In this document: positions 19,516 to 28,476 of the stretch, piece after piece | Layout of the letters: every line of letters begins with the position of its first letter | How positions within the stretch are numbered: the first letter of the stretch is position 1 | The notes under the pieces: model-generated | What the model was told of the DNA's origin: nothing | Database searches by the model: none | The model's input: only the letters and a program-made list of their open reading frames with translations | From: Sanguibacter gelidistatuariae | Lineage (GTDB): Bacteria > Actinomycetota > Actinomycetes > Actinomycetales > Cellulomonadaceae | Direction of reading: 5' to 3' | Length of the DNA stretch: 64,000 bases | Assembly (NCBI RefSeq): GCF_900096585.1 | Contig: NZ_FMYH01000003.1 | Location: 372,001-436,000, forward strand | Program-made: the position numbers and the translations under genes

Positions 19516-22500
19516 TCACCGAGCGAGCCGGATCCCCGATGGGGTCGCGCCGAATCCGGCTCCGAGGAGCGCCGCCAACGGGGCGGGACGATCGATCCCA
19601 GACGCCCCGAGCAGGGCGTCGTTGCCATCGATGGTCCGGAGGCGGACCGTGGCCAGATGCCCGGCCGAGATCGCCGCGGCCAGCCCCCGAGCCCCGGCGT
19701 CGAGCAGGCACTGGTCGTCGGTGAAGGTCAGCAGGCTGCGCCCGCCCCGCTCGAGGTAGAAGACAAGCTCGCCGGCCGCGAGCACGACGGATGCCCCCAC
19801 CTTGCGACCCGGTCGGTGCCCGGCCGTGAGCTCGCCGGTGGGGGTGGACGCCGGCCAGGCCAGCGCGGCGCCGTACGGGTTGGCAGGGTCGGTCGACGCC
19901 AGGCACGTCGTGGTCAGCGACGCACCCCGTGCACGTTCGAGGACAAGCTCCCCGTCCGTGGTGCGCAGCCGGTCGACGGCGCCGGGCAGTGCGAACTGCG
20001 AGCCGCCCAGGTGCTCGACGAAATAGCCGCGGCGGACCCGTCCGGCGGTCTCCAAGGAACCCAGGACGCGGTAGATGTCCCCGTAGCTGCCGGACATGTT
20101 CTCCGATGCGGCCACCGCCCGAGTGAGCACCCCGTGCCGGTCGAGCAGGATCAAGGCCTGCGCATGGGTGCGCAGCGTCGGGTTCCCCTCGCGGGGCGGC
20201 AGTGCCGACCATCGACCGCCGCCCCCCGGATCGCCTGGAAGGCCGTAGGCCCCACCCGGTCCGGAGCGGATACCGGTGGGTGGAGACAACGACGCCAGGT
20301 GCGGACGCCGGCCCATCGGACGCGGCCGGGCGACCGAGCGGGCGGGCGAGCGGATACCGGAAGTGCGCTGTCCGAGTCGGCTGCGGACGGGGCCGAGCCC
20401 GTCGTTCGTCACGAGGGAGGCCCAGACGAGGTCCCAGAGAGCCGCCAGGGTCTCGGGCACGGGGGCGTCGACCGATGTCGCGAGCTGGCCGAGGAAGAAT
20501 CCGCCCGAGCGGGAGAGCAGGTCGAGCAGCCGCACGTGCAGGTCAGGCCGGGTGGACTCGACCAGGTCCGGATCGAGCGCCGGCAGCGTGAGCGGCGCCG
20601 ACTCGGCCAGGTGCAGGCTGATCAGCGCATCCTTGCCGCCGCGCGTCCCCGGCAGCTCCCGGTGCCCGCACCAGAGGACCTCACCTGACGTGGTCAGCTC
20701 GTCGAGCATCGCGGGGGAGTAGTCCGCGACCCGCGCCGGAAGGATCTGCGACTCCACGGCCGACGCCGGCAGCGCCGCACCTGCGAGCTGTTCGACGACC
20801 CGGAACAAGCCCTCCGTGCCGCGCAGCGCCCCGACGGACTGCCACCGGGGCAGGAACGCCCCGAGGGTCTCCTGCCGCACGGGTTCGACGTCGGCGCGCA
20901 GCGCGGCGAGGGAGCGACGCCGCAGGGTGCGCAGCACGTCCGCATCGCAGAAGTCCTCTCCCGTGCCGCCTGGGCCACGCAGAACATCTGGACGCAGGCG
21001 CCCGGCGACGAGCACCCGCTCGGTCACGCGGAGACGCAGGACCGGCTCGACCACCGCCACGCCGATCCCGAGGGCGGAGGCCAGCTGCCGGGCGGTGAAC
21101 GGACCGTGGGTCCGGGCGAACCGGCGGACCAGGTCGCCCACGGCGTCGGGCACGGGTGTGGTGAAGACCTCCGGGACCCAGGCGGGGACGGCGACCCCGA
21201 GGGCGTCGCGCAGCCGCCCGGCATCCTCGACGACCGCCCACCGGGCGCCATCGGGATCGCCCTCCCGCTGCCCGGTGCCGGCTGACTGCTGCCCGGCGTC
21301 GGGACCTCCCGGGCCGGGACCGACGAGCCGGAAGACCCGACGGTCAGCCTCCAGGGCGAACAGCCACCCCGCGACGTCGGGGCGTACCGGCTCGCGGGTG
21401 CGATCCGCGACGTCGGACGTGGTCAGCGGGCCCATGCGACGCAGCAGGTCCCAAACGTCCTCGGCGCTGCGGGCCTGGCGGTCTTCGGCCAGGCCCCCCA
21501 GCTCCGCCTCGGTGCGCGTCACGGCCGCCGGGTCGAGCAGGTCGGCGATCTGCGCCTGGCCGTCCTGGCCGAGCAGCTCGGCGAGCAGGTCCGGGTCGAG
21601 GGTGAGCGCGGCGGCCCGTCGCTCGGCGAGCGGGGCATCCCCGTCGTAGATGAACTGGGTCGTGTAGCCGAAGAGCAGGGACTGGGCGAAGGGCGACGGC
21701 GAGGGGGTGGAGACCTCCACGACCTGGATGCGCCCGTCCTCGAGCTCGGCCATGAGCGCGGTGAGGGAGGCGATGTCGAAGTCTTCTTGGAGGCATTCCC
21801 GGACCGCCTCGAGGACGATCGGGAAGTCTGGGTAGGCCGAGGCCACCGCGAGGAGCTGGGCGGAGCGCTGGCGCTGCTGCCACAGCGGCTGGCGCTGGTC
21901 CGGGCGGCGCCTGGGCAGCAGCAGGGCGCGCGCGGCGGCCTCGCGGAATCGTGCGCCGAAGAGCGCCGACTGCCCGAGCTCGCGGCGGATGTCGGTCTGG
22001 ACGTCCTCGGGGGAGATGAGCAGGTCGGTCAGGTCGAGGGTGCTCGAGCCGGATGCGCTGCCGGACGCAGTGCCTGACGGACCGCCGGACCCGGCGCCGT
22101 CGGCCGCGCCTAGGGACCCTGGCCCGGTCGGCTGGTCGCCCAGGTCTGGGAGCCGCAGCACGATCCCGTCGTCGGAGTGCATGGTCGCTGCGTCGATCCC
22201 GAACCGGTCGCGGATCCGGGCCGCCAGCACGAGGGCCCACGGGGCGTGGACCTTCGCCCCGAAGGGGGAGTGGATGACGACGCGCCAGTCGCCGAGCTCG
22301 TCGCGGAACCGTTCGACGACGATCGTGCGGTCGTCGGGCAGCACACCCGTCGCGGTCAGCTGGTCGGTGAGGTAGGACCGGACGTTGTCTCCGGCCCAGG
22401 CGTCCAGCCCTGGCCAGGGAGACGGCGCGCCAGCGACGACAGCCGCGCCCACGTCCGTGGTCGCCTCGCGCAGCCAGGCGCCGATCGCGCGGCCCAGCTC

Positions 22501-24567
22501 GGCCGGGCGGCCGGGGGAGTCGCCCTTCCAGAACGGCAGCCGGCCGGGCACGCCGGGGGCCGGGGTGACCAGCACGCGGTCGTGGGTGATGTCCTCGATC
22601 CGCCAGGTGCTCGATCCGAGGGTGAAGGTGTCACCGACCCGGGACTCGTAGACCATCTCCTCGTCGAGCTCGCCCACCCGCTTGCCGCCGCGTGCCCGCC
22701 GGTCGTCGGGTGCGCCGTCAGCCCCCGCAGCGAGGAACACGCCGTAGAGCCCGCGGTCGGGGATGGTTCCCCCGCTCGTCACGGCGAGGCGGAGCGCACC
22801 GGGGCGGGCCGTCAGACGGCCGGTCGTCCGGTCCCACACCAGGCGCGCTCGCAGCTCCCCGAAGTCCTCGCTCGGGTACCGGCCGGAGAGCATGTCGAGC
22901 ACGGCGTGCAGGACGCCGTCGCCAAGGGCGGCGAACGGCGCCGACCGCCGGACGAGGCGGGCCACGTCGTCGACCGTGCGGTCCGCGACCGCGACCATGG
23001 CGACGATCTGCTGGGCGAGGACGTCGAGCGGGTTGTTCAGCGGGGCGAGGGCCTCGATCGAGCCCGTCCGCATCCGCTCGGCGATCACCACGCACGGCAC
23101 GAGGTCGCCGCGGTGCATCGGGAAGATCACGCCGCGCGAGACCGCGCCGACCTGGTGCCCGGCGCGGCCCACCCGCTGGAGCCCGCTGGCCACCGAGGGC
23201 GGCGCGCCGATCTGGACGACCAGATCGATCGAGCCCATGTCGATGCCCAGCTCGAGCGAGGAGGTCGAGACGACCGAGGGCAGACGGCCCTCCTTGAGCT
23301 CGGTCTCGGTCACTGTGCGCTCGGCGCGGCTCATCGACCCGTGATGGGCGCGCGCGAGCACCGGTGGAAGGCCCGCGGCGGCCCCCGACTGCGCCTGGAC
23401 GTGGGCCGCGTGGCGCTCGCCGGGGTCGCTGACCTCCTCGCCCTGACGTTCGGCCCACACCTCGTTCATCCGGGTCGTGAGGCGCTCGGCCCCGCGCCGG
23501 GAGTTCGTGAAGACCAGGGTGGACCGGTTCTGGGTGACCAGGTCGACGACGCGTTCTTCCACGTGCGGCCACACCGAGGGCCGGATGGGGCGCGGGGCGG
23601 CGGGATCGTCTGCGCCGGTTCCCGGGCCGAGTCCTGCACCATTGGTCGCGCCGCCTGCAGCCCTCCGCCCGCGGGACGGCTGCGGAGCGGGCGCGGCGGC
23701 CAGGTCGCCCAGATCCGGGACCGGGACGACGACGTCGATCTCGATCCGCTTCGTCGAGGCTGGTTGCACGACGTCGACCACGCGCCCTCCCTCGGTCAGA
23801 GGTCGATGCCCGCTGAGGAAGGATGCCACGGCCTCGACCGGCGTCACCGTGGCGGACAGGCCGATGCGTTGGACCGGCGCGTCGGTGAGCTCGTCAAGAC
23901 GCTCCAGGGACACAGCCAGGTGCGCGCCCCGTTTGGTCCCCGCGACGGCGTGGATCTCGTCGATGATGACCGTGTCGACGCCGCTCAGCCCGGCTCTGGC
24001 CCCTGAGGTGAGGATAAGGAAGAGGGACTCCGGGGTGGTGATGAGGATGTCTGGGGGAGCGAGGGCGAACCTTCGCCGCTCGGACGGCGGGGTGTCCCCG
24101 GTCCGTGTGCCGATCGTGACCGTACGGATCGTCTCCCCGCGGCGTGCGGCGGCCGCGGCGATCCCCGCGAGAGGGGCACGCAGGTTGCGCTCGACGTCCG
24201 CGGCGAGGGCCTTGAGCGGGGAGACGTACACGACCCGGCACCGGCGGACCGGCTCCGGCTCGGGCGTGGCCGGGTCGAGAAGCCGGTCGAGCGCCCAGAG
24301 GAAAGCCGCGAGGGTCTTCCCCGATCCGGTCGGTGCGACGACGAGGGCGTGGCGATCGGCGGCCACGGCAGCCCAGGCGCCGGCCTGGGCTGGTGTGGGT
24401 GCGCCCAGAGCGCCGGTGAACCACGCCGCGGTCGCGGGTGCGAAGCGGCGCAGCGAGTTGGCCGGCAGCGAGTTGGCCGGCTGTTCGGCGTCGCGGGTGA
24501 CATCACTCGTGTCGTCACCCGTGTCGTCGTGGTGGTCGTCCTCGGTTGCGTCGGTGTGGGTCAGCAC
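19516..24567 (-). CDS. lhr: Large helicase-related protein Lhr (DEAD/DEAH ATP-dependent helicase)
   Basis: Lhr is a superfamily 2 3'-to-5' helicase for DNA or RNA:DNA duplexes, tied to mitomycin C resistance in mycobacteria. From the GTG 24567 it is 1683 residues, a full-length Lhr. Motifs: Walker A VVAPTGSGKTLAAFLWALDR near 75-95, DEIH in TVIIDEIHAV near 202, the SAT box GLSATVTP, and motif VI in GLQRVGRAGHQVG. The core is followed by the Lhr winged-helix region and a long C-terminal half (SIGAW-like LGRAIGAWLREAT). GACAAT lies 6 bases before the GTG. Extension to 24984 would overlap the divergent DUF3046 gene, so I reject it. It interrupts the clgR-recA order. Confidence 0.93.
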   Translation of the reverse strand: MLTHTDATEDDHHDDTGDDTSDVTRDAEQPANSLPANSLRRFAPATAAWFTGALGAPTPAQAGAWAAVAADRHALVVAPTGSGKTLAAFLWALDRLLDPATPEPEPVRRCRVVYVSPLKALAADVERNLRAPLAGIAAAAARRGETIRTVTIGTRTGDTPPSERRRFALAPPDILITTPESLFLILTSGARAGLSGVDTVIIDEIHAVAGTKRGAHLAVSLERLDELTDAPVQRIGLSATVTPVEAVASFLSGHRPLTEGGRVVDVVQPASTKRIEIDVVVPVPDLGDLAAAPAPQPSRGRRAAGGATNGAGLGPGTGADDPAAPRPIRPSVWPHVEERVVDLVTQNRSTLVFTNSRRGAERLTTRMNEVWAERQGEEVSDPGERHAAHVQAQSGAAAGLPPVLARAHHGSMSRAERTVTETELKEGRLPSVVSTSSLELGIDMGSIDLVVQIGAPPSVASGLQRVGRAGHQVGAVSRGVIFPMHRGDLVPCVVIAERMRTGSIEALAPLNNPLDVLAQQIVAMVAVADRTVDDVARLVRRSAPFAALGDGVLHAVLDMLSGRYPSEDFGELRARLVWDRTTGRLTARPGALRLAVTSGGTIPDRGLYGVFLAAGADGAPDDRRARGGKRVGELDEEMVYESRVGDTFTLGSSTWRIEDITHDRVLVTPAPGVPGRLPFWKGDSPGRPAELGRAIGAWLREATTDVGAAVVAGAPSPWPGLDAWAGDNVRSYLTDQLTATGVLPDDRTIVVERFRDELGDWRVVIHSPFGAKVHAPWALVLAARIRDRFGIDAATMHSDDGIVLRLPDLGDQPTGPGSLGAADGAGSGGPSGTASGSASGSSTLDLTDLLISPEDVQTDIRRELGQSALFGARFREAAARALLLPRRRPDQRQPLWQQRQRSAQLLAVASAYPDFPIVLEAVRECLQEDFDIASLTALMAELEDGRIQVVEVSTPSPSPFAQSLLFGYTTQFIYDGDAPLAERRAAALTLDPDLLAELLGQDGQAQIADLLDPAAVTRTEAELGGLAEDRQARSAEDVWDLLRRMGPLTTSDVADRTREPVRPDVAGWLFALEADRRVFRLVGPGPGGPDAGQQSAGTGQREGDPDGARWAVVEDAGRLRDALGVAVPAWVPEVFTTPVPDAVGDLVRRFARTHGPFTARQLASALGIGVAVVEPVLRLRVTERVLVAGRLRPDVLRGPGGTGEDFCDADVLRTLRRRSLAALRADVEPVRQETLGAFLPRWQSVGALRGTEGLFRVVEQLAGAALPASAVESQILPARVADYSPAMLDELTTSGEVLWCGHRELPGTRGGKDALISLHLAESAPLTLPALDPDLVESTRPDLHVRLLDLLSRSGGFFLGQLATSVDAPVPETLAALWDLVWASLVTNDGLGPVRSRLGQRTSGIRSPARSVARPRPMGRRPHLASLSPPTGIRSGPGGAYGLPGDPGGGGRWSALPPREGNPTLRTHAQALILLDRHGVLTRAVAASENMSGSYGDIYRVLGSLETAGRVRRGYFVEHLGGSQFALPGAVDRLRTTDGELVLERARGASLTTTCLASTDPANPYGAALAWPASTPTGELTAGHRPGRKVGASVVLAAGELVFYLERGGRSLLTFTDDQCLLDAGARGLAAAISAGHLATVRLRTIDGNDALLGASGIDRPAPLAALLGAGFGATPSGIRLAR

Positions 24568-24663
24568 ACAGTCATTGTCGCCGGTACCACCGACAGGCGA
24601 CGTTCGGACGTGCGCGGTGAGGTGGCATGCGACGGGAGGCCCGCGGGCGTGGCACCCTAGAGC

Positions 24664-24897
24664 GTGCGAAACCGAGAATTCTGGCAGCTTGTCGACGAGG
24701 TCTTCGGGCCGACCTATGGCCGGACGCTGGCCGCCGACCAGGTGCTGAGCGCCCTGGGGGACAGGACGGTCGAACAGTCGATCGAGGACGGGGTCGAGCC
24801 CCGCGAGGTATGGCACGCGCTGTGCGACGCGATGGACGTCCCCGACGCCCAGCGCTGGGGACACGACGTCAACCGGCAGGCTCCGCCGCCCCGCTGA
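24664..24897 (+). CDS. DUF3046 family protein
   Basis: This 77-residue acidic protein (MRNREFWQLVDEVFGPTYGR...) matches the DUF3046 family, which in actinobacteria is commonly encoded just before recA. It contains GRTLAADQVLSALGDRTVEQ and a terminal PREVWHALCDAMDVPDAQRW. No enzymatic motif is visible. Start is GTG 24664; CACCCT (24653-24658) lies 5 bases upstream, a weak leaderless signal. The function is not known, and its position suggests, without proving, a link to DNA repair. Confidence 0.85.
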   Translation: MRNREFWQLVDEVFGPTYGRTLAADQVLSALGDRTVEQSIEDGVEPREVWHALCDAMDVPDAQRWGHDVNRQAPPPR

Positions 24898-24924
24898 CGA
24901 ACTTCGGACGCCCGGGCATAGCGC

Positions 24925-24940
24925 TCGAACAGATGTTCGG
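24925..24940. promoter_or_regulatory. LexA (SOS) box upstream of recA
   Basis: TCGAACAGATGTTCGG matches 11 of 12 specified bases of the actinobacterial SOS box TCGAAC-N4-GTTCGA. A -10-like TACGAT begins at 24942, so bound LexA would block RNA polymerase. The box is 156 bases before the recA start. Confidence 0.88.
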
Positions 24941-24942
24941 CT

Positions 24943-24965
24943 ACGATCGATCACAGGTCGATCGT
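24943..24965. repeat. 8-bp inverted repeat at the predicted recA transcript start
   Basis: ACGATCGA (24943-24950) and TCGATCGT (24958-24965) form a perfect dyad with a 7-nt spacer TCACAGG. It overlaps the presumed -10 and start-site region. It could fold at the 5' end of the recA mRNA or bind a protein. No function is assigned. Confidence 0.6.
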
Positions 24966-25096
24966 CGTCAGGCGTCGTCCACACCGCCGCAGCGGCAAGG
25001 CGGGAATGTCAGTGGCTGGACGTAGCGTCGAGACCGTAGACAACTTCAGGCACCACACCGAGCGGGATCCCGCTCCCAGACGTAGAGGTGGCAGAC

Positions 25097-26182
25097 ATGC
25101 CCGCACCAGCAGATCGCGAGAAGGCCCTCGAAGCGGCTCTCGCCCAGATCGACCGCAACTTCGGCAAGGGCTCCATCATGCGTCTCGGCGACCAGGGGCG
25201 CGCACCCGTCGAGATCATCCCCACCGGGTCGATCGCGCTCGACGTCGCGCTCGGCATCGGTGGCCTGCCCCGCGGCCGCGTCGTGGAGATCTACGGACCG
25301 GAGTCGAGCGGTAAGACCACGCTCGCCCTGCACGCCGTCGCCAGCGCACAGCGCAACGGCGGCATCGCCGCCTTCATCGACGCCGAGCATGCCCTCGACC
25401 CGGACTACGCCAAGAAGCTCGGCGTCGACACGGACGCGCTCCTGGTCTCCCAGCCGGACACGGGGGAGCAAGCGCTCGAGATCGTTGACATGCTCATCCG
25501 CTCCGGGGCGATCGACGTCATCGTCATCGACTCCGTCGCGGCGCTCGTACCCAAGGCCGAGATCGAGGGCGAGATGGGTGACAGCCACGTCGGTCTGCAG
25601 GCCCGCCTGATGTCGCAGGCGTTGCGCAAGATCACCGGGGCACTCAGCCAGTCCGGCACGACCGCGATCTTCATCAACCAACTGCGCGAGAAGATCGGCG
25701 TCATGTTTGGGTCCCCTGAGACCACGACGGGTGGCAAGGCGCTCAAGTTCTACGCCTCCATCCGCCTGGACATCCGCCGGATCGAGACCCTCAAGGAGGG
25801 CACCGAGCCGATCGGCAACAGGACCCGTGTCAAGGTCGTCAAGAACAAGATGGCCCCGCCCTTCAAGCAGGCCGAGTTCGACATCATCTACGGCGTGGGC
25901 ATCTCGCGCGAGGGTGGCCTGATCGACATGGGCGTCGAGCACGGATTTGTGCGCAAGTCCGGGTCCTGGTTCACCTACGACGGTGACCAGCTCGGTCAGG
26001 GCAAGGAGAACGCTCGCGGCTTCCTGCGAGACAACCCCGACCTCGCGAACGAGCTGGAGAAGCGCATCAAGGAGAAGCTTGGCGTCGGGGCGCGTGTCGA
26101 CGCGCCCGCCGAGGCCGCCCCGGCAGCACCTGCCGAGAAGTCGACTGCCGCAGCGGCCAAGGCCAAGAAGGCCGACGCCTGA
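25097..26182 (+). CDS. recA: Recombinase RecA
   Basis: RecA drives homologous strand exchange and, as a nucleoprotein filament, triggers LexA self-cleavage. The 361-residue protein has the N-terminal [15 protein letters not shown], Walker [15 protein letters not shown] near 69, [18 protein letters not shown], the loop-2 region [19 protein letters not shown], and an Ala/Lys-rich tail. No intein is present. I chose ATG 25097 because GAGG (25085-25088) sits 8 bases before it. The in-frame GTG at 25088 would overlap this ribosome-binding site. Regulation by LexA is indicated by the box at 24925. recX follows after a strong hairpin. Confidence 0.97.
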   Translation: MPAPADREKALEAALAQIDRNFGKGSIMRLGDQGRAPVEIIPTGSIALDVALGIGGLPRGRVVEIYGPESSGKTTLALHAVASAQRNGGIAAFIDAEHALDPDYAKKLGVDTDALLVSQPDTGEQALEIVDMLIRSGAIDVIVIDSVAALVPKAEIEGEMGDSHVGLQARLMSQALRKITGALSQSGTTAIFINQLREKIGVMFGSPETTTGGKALKFYASIRLDIRRIETLKEGTEPIGNRTRVKVVKNKMAPPFKQAEFDIIYGVGISREGGLIDMGVEHGFVRKSGSWFTYDGDQLGQGKENARGFLRDNPDLANELEKRIKEKLGVGARVDAPAEAAPAAPAEKSTAAAAKAKKADA

Positions 26183-26200
26183 GTCCGATGCGCCACTCGA

Positions 26201-26256
26201 CGCGGGGGTCACGTCAACGTTCTCCTGGGGAAGAGGAGACGTCCGTGACCCCCGCG
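26201..26256 (+). promoter_or_regulatory. Long hairpin that occludes the recX ribosome-binding site and start
   Basis: A 13-bp perfect outer stem (26201-26213 with 26244-26256, arm CGCGGGGGTCACG) encloses an inner stem. The inner stem pairs 26217-26220 with 26239-26242, then 26222-26226 with 26234-26238, leaving a 7-nt loop GGGGAAG. The Shine-Dalgarno GAGGAG (26233-26238) and the GTG start (26245-26247) are both inside it. No T-run follows, so translational control of recX relative to recA, or partial attenuation, is more likely than simple termination. Confidence 0.8.
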
Positions 26257-26847
26257 CCACCATCGAGCCCGCTGGAGCAGGAAGAGCGGGCCAGGAATCT
26301 CGCCCTGCGCATGCTCACGGCCGCGCCCAAGAGCCGGGCGCAGGTCGAGGAGCGCCTGGCCGCGAAGGAGGTCGACGAGGCCATCATCTGCCGGCTCCTC
26401 GACCGCTTCGAGCAGGTGGGACTGCTCGATGACGCCGAGCTCGCCGCGATGATCGTGCGCACCCGGTTCGCAGAGAAGAAGCAGTCCCGTCGGGCGATCG
26501 CCCAGGAGCTCAGCCGCAAGGGGATCCCGGTACACATCGCCGCGGCGGCGCTCGACCAGCTCGACGACGACGACGAGAGCGCTGCGGCGCTCGAGATCGC
26601 GCGGGCGCGTCTGCGCCGGACACAGGGGCTGAGCCCCGACACCCGTATCCGTCGTGCCTTGGGTGCGCTCGGTCGCAAAGGCTATTCCTCCGGCGTTGCC
26701 ATGGCTAGCATCCGTGCGGCCCTCGCCGAGGAAGGGGCCGTCGAGGTCGACGACGATGCCCGCTTCGATGCCGGCCACGATGCCGGCCGTGATGCTGACG
26801 GCGAGTCGCTCGGTATGGACGCGTCGACGTACGACGGGGGCCTCTGA
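26245..26847 (+). CDS. recX: Regulatory protein RecX
   Basis: RecX binds RecA filaments and limits their growth and activity. The 200-residue protein has the three-helix tandem repeats of the family (RNLALRMLTAAPKSRAQVEE; RTRFAEKKQSRRAIAQELSR; RRALGALGRKGYSSGVAMAS). The C-terminus is Asp/Gly-rich. I chose GTG 26245 because GAGGAG ends 6 bases before it. An ATG at 26188 has no ribosome-binding site and would place the hairpin inside the coding sequence. It follows recA by 62 bases, so the two are most likely one transcript. Confidence 0.93.
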   Translation: MTPAPPSSPLEQEERARNLALRMLTAAPKSRAQVEERLAAKEVDEAIICRLLDRFEQVGLLDDAELAAMIVRTRFAEKKQSRRAIAQELSRKGIPVHIAAAALDQLDDDDESAAALEIARARLRRTQGLSPDTRIRRALGALGRKGYSSGVAMASIRAALAEEGAVEVDDDARFDAGHDAGRDADGESLGMDASTYDGGL

Positions 26848-26887
26848 CTGCCTCGTGCACCCCTGCACGGTGTGTTGGCCGAGGCAG
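26848..26887 (+). terminator. Possible compound hairpin terminator after recX
   Basis: CTGCCTCG (26848-26855) pairs with CGAGGCAG (26880-26887). Between them a smaller hairpin GTGCA/TGCAC can form, though it competes for one base pair. There is no T-run. It lies directly after the recX stop and upstream of rny. Confidence 0.5.
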
Positions 26888-26973
26888 GTCCCGCGGGTCA
26901 GTGATGATAGGCGCACGGACACGGGCGAGTCGCCGGTGGGTGGGGTCGGCGACGAGGATGGGTAGGTGAGATC

Positions 26974-28440
26974 GTGACTGCAGGTGAGATCGGTGTCCTC
27001 CTGGCGCTGCTCGGATCGTCCCTGGTGGCCCTGCTCCTGGTGCACGTCGCCCGGCGCGAGGCCGCAGACGTGCGCGCCCAGGCGATCATCGACGTCGCCG
27101 AGGTCCGGGAGGCTACCAAGCAGCGTGACGCCGAGTCCCTCGTTCGGCTCGAGGAGGCGCGCGCCTCCGAACGCCACCTCAACAAGCTCCGATCACGAAC
27201 CGAGGACATGGCCGAGAAGACCGACGCCCGCGCCGTCGAGGTCGAACGCCTGACCATCGACTCCGCCCAGGAACGGGCGCGGCTGCGAGCGACGCTGCTG
27301 ACAGAGCTCGAAGCCGTGGCTGGGCTCTCCCAGGACGAAGCTTCCACCCGGCTCGTCGAGCAGATGCGTGAGCAGGCGGTCCAGGACGCAGCAGCCTCGG
27401 TCCACCGGATCGAGGCGGCCGCCCGCCGCCGCGCGGACGAGCGGGCCCGCCACATCGTCGCGACCGCGGTCCAGCGCCTCGCCGTCCCCACGAGCTCGGC
27501 GGCCGCCGTGACGGTCCTGGCGCTTCCCTCGGAGGACATGCGCGGGCGGATCATCGGCAAGGAAGGGCGCAACATCCGGACCTTCGAAGCCGTGACTGGC
27601 GTCAACGTGCTCCTCGAGGACGACTCCGAGTCCGTCCAGCTGTCCAGTTTTGATCCCGAACGTCGCGAGATCGCCGAGGTGGTGATGCGCCTGCTCATGG
27701 ACGACGGGCGGATCCATCCGCAGCGGATCGAGGCGGCGTACGCCCATGCGTTCGCTGATGCCCCCGCGCGCACCGTCGCGGCCGGGCACGACGCCGCCGA
27801 GCGGAGCGGGGTGCAACGACTGGCTCCCGAGCTCGTCGAGGCGATGGGCCGATTGAGGCTGCGCTCCTCCTACTCCCAGAACGTCCTCGAGCACAGCGTC
27901 GAGTCCGCGCTGGTCGCCGCCGCGATGGCAGCGGAGATCGGCGCCGACGTCGAGCTGTCGCGACGAGCGGCGTTCCTGCACGACATCGGCAAGTGCCTGC
28001 CCGCGGGCTCGTCTGGCTCGCACGCCACGGTCGGGGCACGGCTCGTGGGGCGCGCCGGGGAGTCCGCTGTCGTGGTCAATGCCGTGGCGGCCCATCACGG
28101 GGAGATCGAGGCGACCTCGGTCGAGGCGGTCCTGGTGCAGGCTGCCGATGCGTGCTCGGCCGCACGTCCCGGCGCGCGCCGGGACGACCTCGACCGGTAC
28201 GTCGAACGGATGGAGCAGCTCGAACAGCTCGTGAGCACCCACACCGGCGTGAAGAAGGTGCTCGCGATGGCCAGCGGCCACGAGGTCCGGGTCGTGGTCG
28301 AGCCCCGCGAGATCTCCGACGCGGAACTGCCCGGTCTCGCCGCGGCGATCGCCGGGCACATCGAGAAGGACCTGAGCTACCCGGGCGAGGTGTCGGTCAC
28401 CGTCGTCCGCGAGCTCCGTGCGACGGCCACGGCGGGCTGA
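26974..28440 (+). CDS. rny: Ribonuclease Y
   Basis: RNase Y is a membrane-anchored endoribonuclease that starts mRNA decay. The 488-residue protein has the full layout: an N-terminal membrane helix (GVLLALLGSSLVALLLVHVA, 6-25), a long charged coiled coil (about 30-170), a KH domain (SEDMRGRIIGKEGRNIRTFE, near 186-205, with GKEG) and an HD phosphohydrolase domain (ahead of it NVLEHSVESALVAAAMAAEI, then HDIGK near 334, and AVAAHHGEIE). The GTG start has a weak GGTGAG upstream. Its presence with RNase J is notable, since many actinobacteria rely on RNase E/G instead. Confidence 0.94.
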   Translation: MTAGEIGVLLALLGSSLVALLLVHVARREAADVRAQAIIDVAEVREATKQRDAESLVRLEEARASERHLNKLRSRTEDMAEKTDARAVEVERLTIDSAQERARLRATLLTELEAVAGLSQDEASTRLVEQMREQAVQDAAASVHRIEAAARRRADERARHIVATAVQRLAVPTSSAAAVTVLALPSEDMRGRIIGKEGRNIRTFEAVTGVNVLLEDDSESVQLSSFDPERREIAEVVMRLLMDDGRIHPQRIEAAYAHAFADAPARTVAAGHDAAERSGVQRLAPELVEAMGRLRLRSSYSQNVLEHSVESALVAAAMAAEIGADVELSRRAAFLHDIGKCLPAGSSGSHATVGARLVGRAGESAVVVNAVAAHHGEIEATSVEAVLVQAADACSAARPGARRDDLDRYVERMEQLEQLVSTHTGVKKVLAMASGHEVRVVVEPREISDAELPGLAAAIAGHIEKDLSYPGEVSVTVVRELRATATAG

Positions 28441-28476
28441 CGCCGCCCCTGCGGACCCGCCCCCTGAGACTCACAG

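Noticed and set aside
24568-24984. N-terminal extension of Lhr to 24984
   Set aside because: It would overlap the divergent DUF3046 gene and the recA SOS box, and it lacks Lhr-like sequence before the GTG at 24567.
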